DNA of 7,511 bases, taken from positions 1 to 7,511 of the forward strand of contig CACZSO010000267.1 of NCBI GenBank assembly GCA_902783795.1. Reading direction: 5' to 3'. Below are positions 1-6,857 of the stretch, one piece after another (within the stretch, counting starts at the first letter, position 1; every line of letters begins with the position of its first letter). Position numbers and translations under genes: made by a program. The stretch is from an uncultured Eubacteriales bacterium (lineage in GTDB: Bacteria; Bacillota; Clostridia; Lachnospirales; Lachnospiraceae). The notes beneath the pieces were generated by a model, which was not told the origin of the DNA, made no database searches, and saw nothing but the letters and a program-made list of their open reading frames with translations.

Positions 1-84
1 CCTTGAGGGGAAGGTGGCCCGAAGGGCCGGATGAGGTACTGCCTTCCCCTTGAGGGGAAGGTGGTCCGAAGGACCGGATGAGGT
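1..84. repeat. Two tandem copies of a GC-rich double-hairpin intergenic repeat
   Basis: Two 37-base copies lie at 1-37 and 48-84, and the first is cut by the window edge. They differ at only two bases. Each contains a short stem with a GAA loop: GGCCC-GAA-GGGCC at 16-28 and GGTCC-GAA-GGACC at 63-75. The two differences fall at paired positions and keep the pairing, so a C-G pair becomes T-A. The second copy also shows a complete upstream hairpin, CCTTCCCC-TTGA-GGGGAAGG at 42-61. I recall similar elements in intergenic regions of gut Firmicutes. Whether they act as RNA structures, terminators or mobile palindromic elements is not visible here. Confidence 0.75.
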
Positions 85-110
85 GTCCCCACCCCCCTTG
101 ATCTTTAAAC

Positions 111-115
111 AGGAG
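111..115 (+). promoter_or_regulatory. Ribosome binding site of the carboxylesterase
   Basis: AGGAG stands 8 bases before the ATG at 124. This supports 124 over the in-frame ATG at 130. No convincing promoter is visible between the repeat and this site, so transcription probably starts further upstream. Confidence 0.8.
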
Positions 116-123
116 ATTAGATT

Positions 124-1731
124 ATGTACATGCGTAAACTTACCCAGACGGTCATTACCGGCCATGATAAAGCTGTCGTACAGACAAAAGCCGGCAAAGT
201 CCGCGGCGCCATCGTGGAGGGCACTTATATTTTCCGCGGCATCAAATATGCAGACGCGGAACGCTTCCACCTGCCCCATGACGTAGAACCCTGGGAGGGT
301 GTTAAAGAAGCCCTGGTCTATGGCTATGTTTCCAGTCAGATCACCACAGGTCTTGCGCACGATGAGCCTTATGTCCCCCATTATCTCTGGCCGGAAAATG
401 AGCATTGCCAGTATTTGAACATCTGGACGAAATCCATCGATCCGGAAGCAAAGAAGCAGGTCATGGTGTGGTTCCACGGCGGCGGATGGTCGGGCGGCTC
501 TTCCGTAGAGCTGTATGCTTATGACGGCAACAGTATGGCTGAATTCGGCGATGTGGTGGTGGTAAACCTGAACCATCGTCTGAACGTGCTGGGCTATCTG
601 GATCTGTCCAACTACGGAGAGGAATATAAATACTCAGGTGTTGCAGGTCTGGCAGATCTTGTCTGGGCCCTTAAGTGGGTGAAAGAGAACATCAAGAACT
701 TCGGCGGCGATCCGGACAATGTGACCATCATGGGCCAGTCCGGCGGCGGCGGAAAAGTGCTGGCTATGCTGCAGACCCCGGCAGCGGATGGTCTGTTCCA
801 TAAGGCTGTCATGCAGTCCGGCGGCGCCCGGCTTTCCTGGGATCCCAACCAGCGGAAGAATAACCAGATGGTGGCGGATTATATCGTAAAGAACCTGCAT
901 CTCACCAAAGAGACCATCAAAGAGATCGAGACAGTCTCCTGGTATGATCTTTCTGCGGCAGTGCTGAAGACCATCTATCAGCTGAACCAGGAAGGGAAAC
1001 CTTTGCCCATGTGGTCGCCCATAACGGATGATGATTATTATTACGGAAATCCTGCCCATACAGGCTGGAGGAAAGAATCCCTGCACATTCCCATGATCGT
1101 AGGTTCCAACCTGGGTGAAATGGCTCACAGCGCCATCTTCCAGCTGCCTCAGTCCAAAAATGATTATACGGATGAGGAAGCTTATGAGATGATCAAAGAG
1201 AAATACGGCGACAAGGCTGATGCCATCGTTGCAGGTTTCAAAAAGGCTTATCCGGATCACAGGATCATTGACGCCCTCTATACAGATATCAGCATGAGGC
1301 CGGCCCTTATCGAATTCTGTAAAGACAGGGCGAAAAATGCCACAGCCCCCATCTTCGAGTATATGTTCTCCTTCGAGTCTGACTGGGACGGCGGTGTGAC
1401 AGCCTGGCATAATGCGGAAGAACCTTTCATGTTCCACAATGCAAGGTATTTAGAGTCTGCCTTTGTTCCCGGCGAGTCTGATAAACTGGAAGATGCCATG
1501 ACTACAGCCTGGCTTTCTTTAGGCGCCAAGGGTGATCCGAATAATGACCTGATTCCTGAATGGAAACCGGTGGAAGCTGATAAGTCCAATATCATGATCT
1601 TTGACAGAGTGATCCGCTCTGAAACAGATTTTGACGATGAACTGATGGCTGCTTATCCGCCTCCGGGTCCCAGGGTATTCCCCAACCGGCCGAAGAACTA
1701 CAGCCGGACAGGCGTGGATCTGGAGATCTGA
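124..1731 (+). CDS. Type B carboxylesterase / lipase family alpha/beta hydrolase
   Basis: This 535-residue protein, a usual length for the family, should hydrolyse carboxylic esters by the alpha/beta-hydrolase mechanism. The oxyanion-hole motif HGGGWSGG begins at residue 118. The nucleophile elbow GQSGGGG places the catalytic serine at 206. The acid is probably Glu332 in GSNLGEM, and the histidine is His429 in AWHNAEEPFMF, which matches the family's H-x-x-E pattern near the C terminus. No signal peptide or membrane segment is seen, so it is probably cytosolic. The elbow differs from the common G-E-S-A-G form, with Gln before and Gly after the serine. The natural substrate is unknown. The gene shares a strand with the copper operon but has no evident link to it, and csoR has its own promoter. 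The family call is secure; the exact function is not. Confidence 0.92.
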   Translation: MYMRKLTQTVITGHDKAVVQTKAGKVRGAIVEGTYIFRGIKYADAERFHLPHDVEPWEGVKEALVYGYVSSQITTGLAHDEPYVPHYLWPENEHCQYLNIWTKSIDPEAKKQVMVWFHGGGWSGGSSVELYAYDGNSMAEFGDVVVVNLNHRLNVLGYLDLSNYGEEYKYSGVAGLADLVWALKWVKENIKNFGGDPDNVTIMGQSGGGGKVLAMLQTPAADGLFHKAVMQSGGARLSWDPNQRKNNQMVADYIVKNLHLTKETIKEIETVSWYDLSAAVLKTIYQLNQEGKPLPMWSPITDDDYYYGNPAHTGWRKESLHIPMIVGSNLGEMAHSAIFQLPQSKNDYTDEEAYEMIKEKYGDKADAIVAGFKKAYPDHRIIDALYTDISMRPALIEFCKDRAKNATAPIFEYMFSFESDWDGGVTAWHNAEEPFMFHNARYLESAFVPGESDKLEDAMTTAWLSLGAKGDPNNDLIPEWKPVEADKSNIMIFDRVIRSETDFDDELMAAYPPPGPRVFPNRPKNYSRTGVDLEI

Positions 1732-1741
1732 TCTTAATATA

Positions 1742-1760
1742 ACTATTTTAAAAAGATAGT
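1742..1760. repeat. Short AT-rich inverted repeat after the esterase gene
   Basis: ACTATTTT-AAA-AAGATAGT forms an 8-bp stem with one G-T pair just before the csoR promoter. It is A/T-rich and has no T-run after it, so it is at best a weak terminator for the esterase. It could also be a chance palindrome. Confidence 0.35.
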
Positions 1761-1761
1761 A

Positions 1762-1790
1762 TTGACAAATACCCCCGGGAGGTATATGAT
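1762..1790 (+). promoter_or_regulatory. Sigma-A promoter of the csoR-TIR/LRR-copA operon
   Basis: A perfect -35 (TTGACA, 1762-1767) is followed after exactly 17 bases by a near-consensus -10 (TATGAT, 1785-1790). Transcription should start near 1796-1798. One copper-repressor palindrome fills the spacer and another covers the start, so bound repressor would block RNA polymerase. Confidence 0.9.
1769..1785. promoter_or_regulatory. CsoR operator 1, in the promoter spacer
   Basis: ATACCCCCGGGAGGTAT is a 17-bp palindrome about a central base with one mismatched pair. It has the ATACC...GGTAT ends and G/C-rich core of Firmicutes CsoR copper operators. It lies between the -35 and -10 and overlaps the first base of the -10. 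Assignment to CsoR is inferred from the motif and the adjacent csoR gene. Confidence 0.82.
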
Positions 1791-1794
1791 CATA

Positions 1795-1811
1795 ATACCC
1801 CCCGGGGGTAT
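1795..1811. promoter_or_regulatory. CsoR operator 2, over the transcription start
   Basis: ATACCCCCCGGGGGTAT is a perfect 17-bp palindrome about its central base. Its centre is 26 bp from that of the first operator, roughly two and a half helical turns. It covers the predicted start site and is probably the stronger site because it has no mismatch. Confidence 0.85.
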
Positions 1812-1826
1812 ATTTATGCATGTTAC

Positions 1827-1832
1827 AGGAGG
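1827..1832 (+). promoter_or_regulatory. Ribosome binding site that sets the csoR start
   Basis: AGGAGG lies 5 bases before the ATG at 1838. The upstream in-frame ATG at 1820 precedes this site and has no Shine-Dalgarno of its own, so 1838 is the better start. Confidence 0.9.
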
Positions 1833-1837
1833 CATTC

Positions 1838-2149
1838 ATGACATCAGATCTTTCCTGCCATGAAAACGACCATAGAAAAAAGATCCGTTCAGAAGAAGAG
1901 AAAAAAACACTGCTGAAACGGCTTAGGATGGCAGAAGGCCAGATCCGCGGCATCCAGAAAATGATAGAAGAGGATGTGTATTGCCCGGATATCCTAAACC
2001 AGGTATCCGCGGTGACCAGTGCCCTGAACAGTTTTAATAAAGAGCTGCTGGCATGCCACATCAGAAGCTGTGTTTCAGAAGATATCAGGAACGGGGATGA
2101 TGAAGCTATCGATGATTTTGTAAAGACCATACAGAAGCTTATGAAATAA
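1838..2149 (+). CDS. csoR: Copper-sensing transcriptional repressor CsoR
   Basis: This 103-residue, all-helical protein belongs to the CsoR/RcnR/FrmR family of DNA-binding metal and thiol sensors. The Cu(I) ligand set is visible as Cys49, His74 and Cys78. The 25-residue and 4-residue spacings match the Cys-His-Cys fingerprint of true copper sensors such as Mycobacterium tuberculosis CsoR. The helix-1 stretch RLRMAEGQIRGIQKMI (28-43) is also typical of the family. Family knowledge says the apo-protein binds its operator and Cu(I) releases it. Two matching palindromes sit in the promoter directly upstream, which indicates autoregulation. The N-terminal tail carries Cys7, His8 and His12, which are not part of the core site. 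The TIR/LRR gene follows after 52 bases with no terminator between them. Confidence 0.95.
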   Translation: MTSDLSCHENDHRKKIRSEEEKKTLLKRLRMAEGQIRGIQKMIEEDVYCPDILNQVSAVTSALNSFNKELLACHIRSCVSEDIRNGDDEAIDDFVKTIQKLMK

Positions 2150-2188
2150 TCTGTTATGCAGATAGGTACAGGCTCAGCTGCAGAATAT

Positions 2189-2194
2189 GGAGAG
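2189..2194 (+). promoter_or_regulatory. Ribosome binding site that sets the TIR/LRR gene start
   Basis: GGAGAG lies 7 bases before the ATG at 2202. An in-frame ATG at 2187 overlaps this site's approach and has no Shine-Dalgarno upstream, so it is disfavoured. The choice changes only five N-terminal residues, outside the TIR domain. Confidence 0.7.
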
Positions 2195-2201
2195 ACCCAC
2201 T

Positions 2202-4268
2202 ATGGAAAGAGCAGGATTTACTCCTTATGAAGGGGAGGAAAAATATATATTTGTCAGCTATGCTCACAAAAACTCTGTTGAGATCATTGCCATTATGGAA
2301 GAGATGGAGCGTTCCGGCTACCGGATCTGGTACGATGATGGCATCGCCCCGGGCAGTGAATGGCCGGAATATATCGCAGACCATTTGAACCGGGCGTCAG
2401 TATTTCTGGCGTTTATTTCACCGGAATCGATAGAGTCATCCAACTGCCGCAGGGAAGTAACATATGCGCTTTCAAAACAGAAACCCTTCCTGGGAGTCAT
2501 TATGACTCCGACAGAAATGTCTCCCGGAATGGAATTGCAGCTTTCTTCCCAGCAGTGTATCTTAAAATATAAATATGCCAGTGAAGCAGACTTTCTGGAA
2601 AAGCTGTTCAGCGCAGAAATGCTTCTTCCCTGTAAGAAATCCGAAGACATGGAAAAGGTTGCCGCAGAGTCTCAGCCTGATCAGAAAACAGACAGATATT
2701 CTGAAACTTCCGCTGACGACATCCGTAAGATCACAGATGAAGATATGGCTGCTGTTGAACAGATGGCATCCTTCCCTGGATCAGAAAAGGATCCGGAAGT
2801 AAGTCTTCAGTACATAGACACAAAGCATAAAGGGCGAAGAAAGAAGAGGTTTTTCCGTCTTCTCATCATTATCCTGGCAGTAGCCGCGGGGCTGTTTCTC
2901 ATGAAACTGATCCGGACGGTCAGGATCAGCAATGATCAGACCGTCGACAGAAATACTGAATATATTACGCTTGATGACTTTACGATCACCGATGAGAACC
3001 TGAAATCATTAAATAAACTGAAACATTTAACGTCCCTTACCATTAAAAACTGCAATGTTGAGACAAACCTTTCTGATTTATCAAGACTTAAAAACCTGGA
3101 ATCACTGACCATCCAGAATGTTTCGGGAATTACGGATTATACAGCTATTCTCGGTAAACTCGAAGACATAGAAGAATTAGTCATCTCTGACAGCGGTCTT
3201 AAGGGATCCGGCGATCTTACGCAGCTGAAAAACCTTACATTGGTCGATTTTTCTGACAGCGGTTTTTCAGATATTACCCTGCTTCCTTTAGTGCAGCTTT
3301 ATACATTGGACCTTCACAACACTGCTGTGGAAGATATTTCCGCCTTAGACCAGTCAGAAAAATTGAAATTCCTGGACATTTCAGGCTGCCCTGTCAAGGA
3401 GGCAGACAGTCTGATTCCTCTGGAGGGACTAAAGAACCTTGATATAAGTGATACAAAGATATCCTCTTTTTCAGGAAATCTTAATTCACTTTCAATAGAA
3501 AAACTGAATGTTTCCGGATCTGGACTGGACTCCATGACAGCCTTTGACGACTTGACTGTTCTGAAAGAGCTGGATTTCAGTGATACAGCTTGTAAGGAAG
3601 CAGAATGCATAAAAAAGAGCCGGGAGACCCTGAAAGTGCTTAAATGCGCCCGGACATCACTTGATCCTGAGATGCTGTCTGTGATCGCAGGTTGTAAAGG
3701 TGTTATAGAACTGGATATTTCCGGGATCTCTATGGATGATCTGTCAGTCTGCAAGGCGATGAGCTCTCTTTCAGTCATCAGTGCCGGGAACTGCCATTTG
3801 AGATATCTTGTGGGTCTGGAAAATAAACCACTTTGGAAAGTCTATCTTTCAGACAATTTACTTTCTGATATCTCTTCTTTGAACAAACTGGAAAATTACT
3901 GCTATGTGGATCTGAGAAATAACCAGCTTAAGGATGTTTCAGGACTTCCCGGTGTCAGATATGATTTTCTTGCTTTAAACGGAGAGGGCAATGATATCAG
4001 TATTTCCGGCCTGCCGAAAGATGAAAATGCTGACTACTCAGGTATTTCTGTCAACTATACGGAAAGTCTTATTTCCCAGGGTTCGACACTGAGAAAAAAG
4101 ACATCTCATATCTACATCGTTGACTGTCCTCAGGATAAGAAGCTGAAGATAACAGATGTGCTTGGAAGCAGTTCGGGTATTTTTATCACAAATGAACGGC
4201 TGGAAGAACTTTTTTCTGAGTATGGAATGGATCTCTATAAATGGGATAATTATGGCAGGGTAAAGTAA
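2202..4268 (+). CDS. TIR domain - transmembrane helix - leucine-rich-repeat protein (Toll-like parts in reverse order)
   Basis: This 688-residue protein is not one I can name. Residues 14-145 form a bacterial TIR domain. It starts with the strand-A motif KYIFVSYAHKN, has a BB-loop-like segment YDDGIAPGSEW at 44-54, and carries SSNCRRE at 79-85, where Glu85 aligns with the catalytic glutamate of NAD-cleaving TIR domains. A polar linker (about 146-208) leads to a basic patch, KGRRKKR at 210-216. One hydrophobic helix follows (about 219-236). The positive charge before it predicts a cytoplasmic N terminus and an outside C terminus. Residues 273-606 hold about 15 leucine-rich repeats of 21-24 residues, then a C-terminal cap. 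The predicted outside part contains ten cysteines. It lies between csoR and copA, 15 bases before copA, so it is probably transcribed with them and induced by copper. An immune-like sensor, a stress signaller or a surface-binding protein are all possible. Confidence 0.88.
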   Translation: MERAGFTPYEGEEKYIFVSYAHKNSVEIIAIMEEMERSGYRIWYDDGIAPGSEWPEYIADHLNRASVFLAFISPESIESSNCRREVTYALSKQKPFLGVIMTPTEMSPGMELQLSSQQCILKYKYASEADFLEKLFSAEMLLPCKKSEDMEKVAAESQPDQKTDRYSETSADDIRKITDEDMAAVEQMASFPGSEKDPEVSLQYIDTKHKGRRKKRFFRLLIIILAVAAGLFLMKLIRTVRISNDQTVDRNTEYITLDDFTITDENLKSLNKLKHLTSLTIKNCNVETNLSDLSRLKNLESLTIQNVSGITDYTAILGKLEDIEELVISDSGLKGSGDLTQLKNLTLVDFSDSGFSDITLLPLVQLYTLDLHNTAVEDISALDQSEKLKFLDISGCPVKEADSLIPLEGLKNLDISDTKISSFSGNLNSLSIEKLNVSGSGLDSMTAFDDLTVLKELDFSDTACKEAECIKKSRETLKVLKCARTSLDPEMLSVIAGCKGVIELDISGISMDDLSVCKAMSSLSVISAGNCHLRYLVGLENKPLWKVYLSDNLLSDISSLNKLENYCYVDLRNNQLKDVSGLPGVRYDFLALNGEGNDISISGLPKDENADYSGISVNYTESLISQGSTLRKKTSHIYIVDCPQDKKLKITDVLGSSSGIFITNERLEELFSEYGMDLYKWDNYGRVK

Positions 4269-4271
4269 AGA

Positions 4272-4278
4272 AAAGGTG
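4272..4278 (+). promoter_or_regulatory. Ribosome binding site of copA
   Basis: AAAGGTG lies 5 bases before the ATG at 4284, inside the 15-base gap after the TIR/LRR stop codon. The tight spacing fits an operon and possible translational coupling. Confidence 0.7.
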
Positions 4279-4283
4279 TTGAA

Positions 4284-6848
4284 ATGGAACAATATATCGT
4301 TACAGGCATGAGCTGCGCGGCCTGCCAGGCCCGGGTAGAAAAAGCCGTATCCAAAGTGCCCGGCGTCACTTCCTGTGCCGTGAGCCTCTTGACAAATTCC
4401 ATGGGTGTAGAAGGAACAGCTTCTTCTCAGGATATCATAAATGCTGTGGAGAAAGCAGGATATGGTGCCAGTATAAAGGGAGCGGCCACTAAAAAAGAAG
4501 CATCCGGCAGTTTTGCGGCAGAGGAAGAAGCACTGAAAGACAGAGAGACTCCGAAGCTAAAAAAACGGCTGATCTTTTCGGCAGTCTTTCTTCTGGTACT
4601 TATGTATATCTCCATGGGCGTCAATATGTGGGGATTCCCGATCCCCGGCTTTCTTCAGCATAATCATCTGGCCCTTACATTGACCCAGATGATCCTGGCA
4701 CTGATCGTCATGGTCATCAATCAGAAATTCTTCACCAGCGGTTTTTCTTCCCTGATCCATGGGGCTCCGAATATGGATACACTGGTGGCTCTGGGGTCTT
4801 CTGTATCGTTTTTATGGTCCTTGAGCGTTTTTTACCGGATGTGCGGCATGATCACAAAAGGCGCCGTCAACACAGATCTGATGGAGATCTATCACAATGA
4901 ACTCTATTTTGAGTCCGCGGCTATGATCCCGGCATTGATCACCGTAGGAAAGATGCTGGAAGCCATGTCAAAGGGCAGGACCACAAATGCATTGAAGAGC
5001 CTGATGAAACTGGCGCCGAAAACTGCCGTACTTCTGATAGATGACCAGGAGAAAGAAGTCCCCATCGAACAAGTCTCAGTAGGGGATATATTCGTAGTAC
5101 GGCCCGGAGAAAGCATTCCCTTAGACGGCATCGTGCTTTCCGGCATCAGCGCAGTCAATGAATCAGCTCTTACCGGGGAATCTATCCCGGTGGATAAAAA
5201 AGAAGGGGATGTGGTCAGTGCAGCCACGGTGAACCAGTCAGGATTCCTTACTTGCCGGGCTTCCCGAGTGGGAGAAGATACGACTTTAGCTCAGATCGTG
5301 CATATGGTATCCGATGCGGCGGCCACAAAAGCCCCCATTGCGAGGATCGCGGATAAAGTGTCCGGTATTTTTGTGCCTGCCGTGATAGGCATCGCCATTA
5401 TCGTGATCATCGGCTGGCTCATTGCCGGAGAAAGCGTCAGTTTTGCCCTGGCCAGAGGTATCTCCGTCCTGGTGATCTCCTGTCCCTGCGCTTTAGGTCT
5501 GGCCACGCCGGTGGCGATCATGGCAGGAAATGGTGTAGGGGCGAAAAACGGCATCCTGTTTAAGACCAGTGAAGCGTTGGAGACGGCAGGAAAAACACAG
5601 ATCATCGCATTGGACAAGACCGGGACCATAACATCGGGTGATCCTTCTGTCACGGATATTTTCCCTGTCTCCTGGATCGAAGAAAAAGAGCTGCTCTTAA
5701 AAGCCTGTTCCCTGGAGAAAAAGAGTGAACATCCACTGGCCAAAGCCATCGTAAGTTTTGGCGAAAAAGCAGGATTCAAAGTCCCTGAACCAGAGAGTTT
5801 TATGGCACTTCCCGGCAACGGGCTGGAAGGCAGTATCAACGGAAAGAAGCTTCATGCAGGCTCTGGGACTTATATCAGCAGTATCGTGGCTGTGCCCGAG
5901 GAATTCCGGAACAAGGCAGATACCTTGGCATCTCAGGGGAAAACACCTTTGTTTTTTGAAGAGGAAGGTCAGCTTTTAGGCATCATTGCTGTAGCAGATA
6001 CCATCAAGCCGGATTCCAGGGAGGCCATAGCCCAGTTTAAGAAGCAGGGACTTCAAGTCGTGATGCTGACGGGTGACAATCAGCGGACCGCAGATGCCAT
6101 AGGAAAAGAAGCCGGGGTGGATATGACCATCGCCGGAGTCCTGCCGGACGGAAAAGAAGCAGTCATAAGAACACTGCAGGAATACGGAAAAGCCGCCATG
6201 GTGGGAGATGGGATCAATGATGCGCCGGCGCTGACCCGGGCGGATACCGGCATCGCCATTGGTGCCGGAACAGATGTAGCTATCGATTCCGCCGATGTAG
6301 TGCTGATGAATTCATCTTTGAAAGATGCTGTGGCAGCGGTACGTCTGAGCCGGGCGACCCTTACGAATATCCATGAAAATCTTTTCTGGGCTTTCTTTTA
6401 TAATCTGATCTGTATTCCGCTGGCAGCGGGACTTTTCGGATGGAAGATGAATCCTATGATCGGTGCGGCGGCCATGAGTCTTTCCAGCTTTACCGTATGC
6501 ATGAATGCGCTGAGACTGAATCTCATAAAACTGCACGACGAGAAGAAAGACAGACCCAGAAATAATAAAACAGTACATCTGCCGGAAGACTTATTTATAC
6601 CGGCTGATAATAAAAATGATCAGGAAAGGAATTCAATGATGGAAAAAACAGTTAAGATCGAAGGCATGATGTGTGAACATTGTGAAATGACAGTGAAAAA
6701 GGCTTTGGAAGCCCTGCCTTTTATAGAAGAGGCGAGACCCAGCCATGAGGCCGGTGTGGCAGTGATCACCCTGTCAGGCGAGCTGGATGAAGCGGCAGTC
6801 AAAAAAGCCATCGAAGATAAGGATTATACTTTTACAGGAATCGAATAA
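4284..6848 (+). CDS. copA: Cu(I)-exporting P1B-1-type ATPase CopA with an extra C-terminal HMA domain
   Basis: This 854-residue pump uses ATP to move Cu(I) out across the cytoplasmic membrane. An N-terminal heavy-metal-associated domain has CAAC at residues 11-14. Helices begin near residue 94. The actuator motif TGES is at 297-300, and the transmembrane metal site CPC at 400-402. The phosphorylation motif DKTGT has Asp444, the nucleotide-domain HP is at 483-484, and the hinge GDGIND is at 641-646. YN at 706-707 and M-x-x-S-S at 731-735 are the later-helix signatures of Cu(I) pumps, so copper rather than zinc or cadmium is likely. After the last helix a hydrophilic linker (about 752-784) leads to a second HMA domain with CEHC at 797-800. 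I recall C-terminally fused HMA domains in other clostridial CopA proteins. That domain may also be translated alone from 6636. An intrinsic terminator follows directly. Confidence 0.96.
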   Translation: MEQYIVTGMSCAACQARVEKAVSKVPGVTSCAVSLLTNSMGVEGTASSQDIINAVEKAGYGASIKGAATKKEASGSFAAEEEALKDRETPKLKKRLIFSAVFLLVLMYISMGVNMWGFPIPGFLQHNHLALTLTQMILALIVMVINQKFFTSGFSSLIHGAPNMDTLVALGSSVSFLWSLSVFYRMCGMITKGAVNTDLMEIYHNELYFESAAMIPALITVGKMLEAMSKGRTTNALKSLMKLAPKTAVLLIDDQEKEVPIEQVSVGDIFVVRPGESIPLDGIVLSGISAVNESALTGESIPVDKKEGDVVSAATVNQSGFLTCRASRVGEDTTLAQIVHMVSDAAATKAPIARIADKVSGIFVPAVIGIAIIVIIGWLIAGESVSFALARGISVLVISCPCALGLATPVAIMAGNGVGAKNGILFKTSEALETAGKTQIIALDKTGTITSGDPSVTDIFPVSWIEEKELLLKACSLEKKSEHPLAKAIVSFGEKAGFKVPEPESFMALPGNGLEGSINGKKLHAGSGTYISSIVAVPEEFRNKADTLASQGKTPLFFEEEGQLLGIIAVADTIKPDSREAIAQFKKQGLQVVMLTGDNQRTADAIGKEAGVDMTIAGVLPDGKEAVIRTLQEYGKAAMVGDGINDAPALTRADTGIAIGAGTDVAIDSADVVLMNSSLKDAVAAVRLSRATLTNIHENLFWAFFYNLICIPLAAGLFGWKMNPMIGAAAMSLSSFTVCMNALRLNLIKLHDEKKDRPRNNKTVHLPEDLFIPADNKNDQERNSMMEKTVKIEGMMCEHCEMTVKKALEALPFIEEARPSHEAGVAVITLSGELDEAAVKKAIEDKDYTFTGIE
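6622..6630 (+). promoter_or_regulatory. Internal ribosome binding site within copA
   Basis: AGGAAAGGA is a strong purine-rich Shine-Dalgarno lying 5 bases before an in-frame ATG at 6636 and 8 bases before a second at 6639. It falls exactly at the linker/HMA boundary, where a separate chaperone gene would begin. Confidence 0.55.
6636..6848 (+). CDS. copZ: Possible nested CopZ-like copper chaperone, in frame within copA
   Basis: Initiation at the paired ATGs (CopA Met785/Met786) would give a 69-70 residue protein, the normal size of a free CopZ. It would be a complete HMA fold: a first strand, the Cu(I) loop GMMCEHC (CopA residues 794-800), an amphipathic helix, and ending in DYTFTGIE. CopZ proteins bind Cu(I) in the cytosol and pass it to CopA. 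The support is the internal Shine-Dalgarno and its position precisely before the domain. It shares the copA stop codon. It may equally be translated only as part of CopA, and sequence cannot separate these options. Confidence 0.45.
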   Translation: MMEKTVKIEGMMCEHCEMTVKKALEALPFIEEARPSHEAGVAVITLSGELDEAAVKKAIEDKDYTFTGIE

Positions 6849-6857
6849 GACGAAGAG

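Noticed and set aside
1..84. CRISPR array
   Set aside because: Only two copies are seen, the intervening 10 bases are too short for a spacer, and the copies form two hairpins each.
634..1437. A 267-codon reverse-strand open frame
   Set aside because: It lies wholly inside the carboxylesterase gene, has no recognisable motif, and the forward frame has a full catalytic triad.
1820..1837. Upstream ATG as the csoR start
   Set aside because: The Shine-Dalgarno lies downstream of this ATG and is correctly placed for 1838.
1519..2130. A 203-codon reverse-strand open frame
   Set aside because: It crosses the end of the esterase, the csoR promoter and csoR itself, all of which are well supported on the forward strand.
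2187..2201. Upstream ATG as the TIR/LRR gene start
   Set aside because: There is no Shine-Dalgarno before it, whereas GGAGAG is well placed for 2202. It stays a minor possibility.
2202..4268. Internalin-like secreted surface protein
   Set aside because: The LRR part resembles internalin repeats, but there is no N-terminal signal peptide or sorting signal, and a TIR domain precedes the membrane helix.
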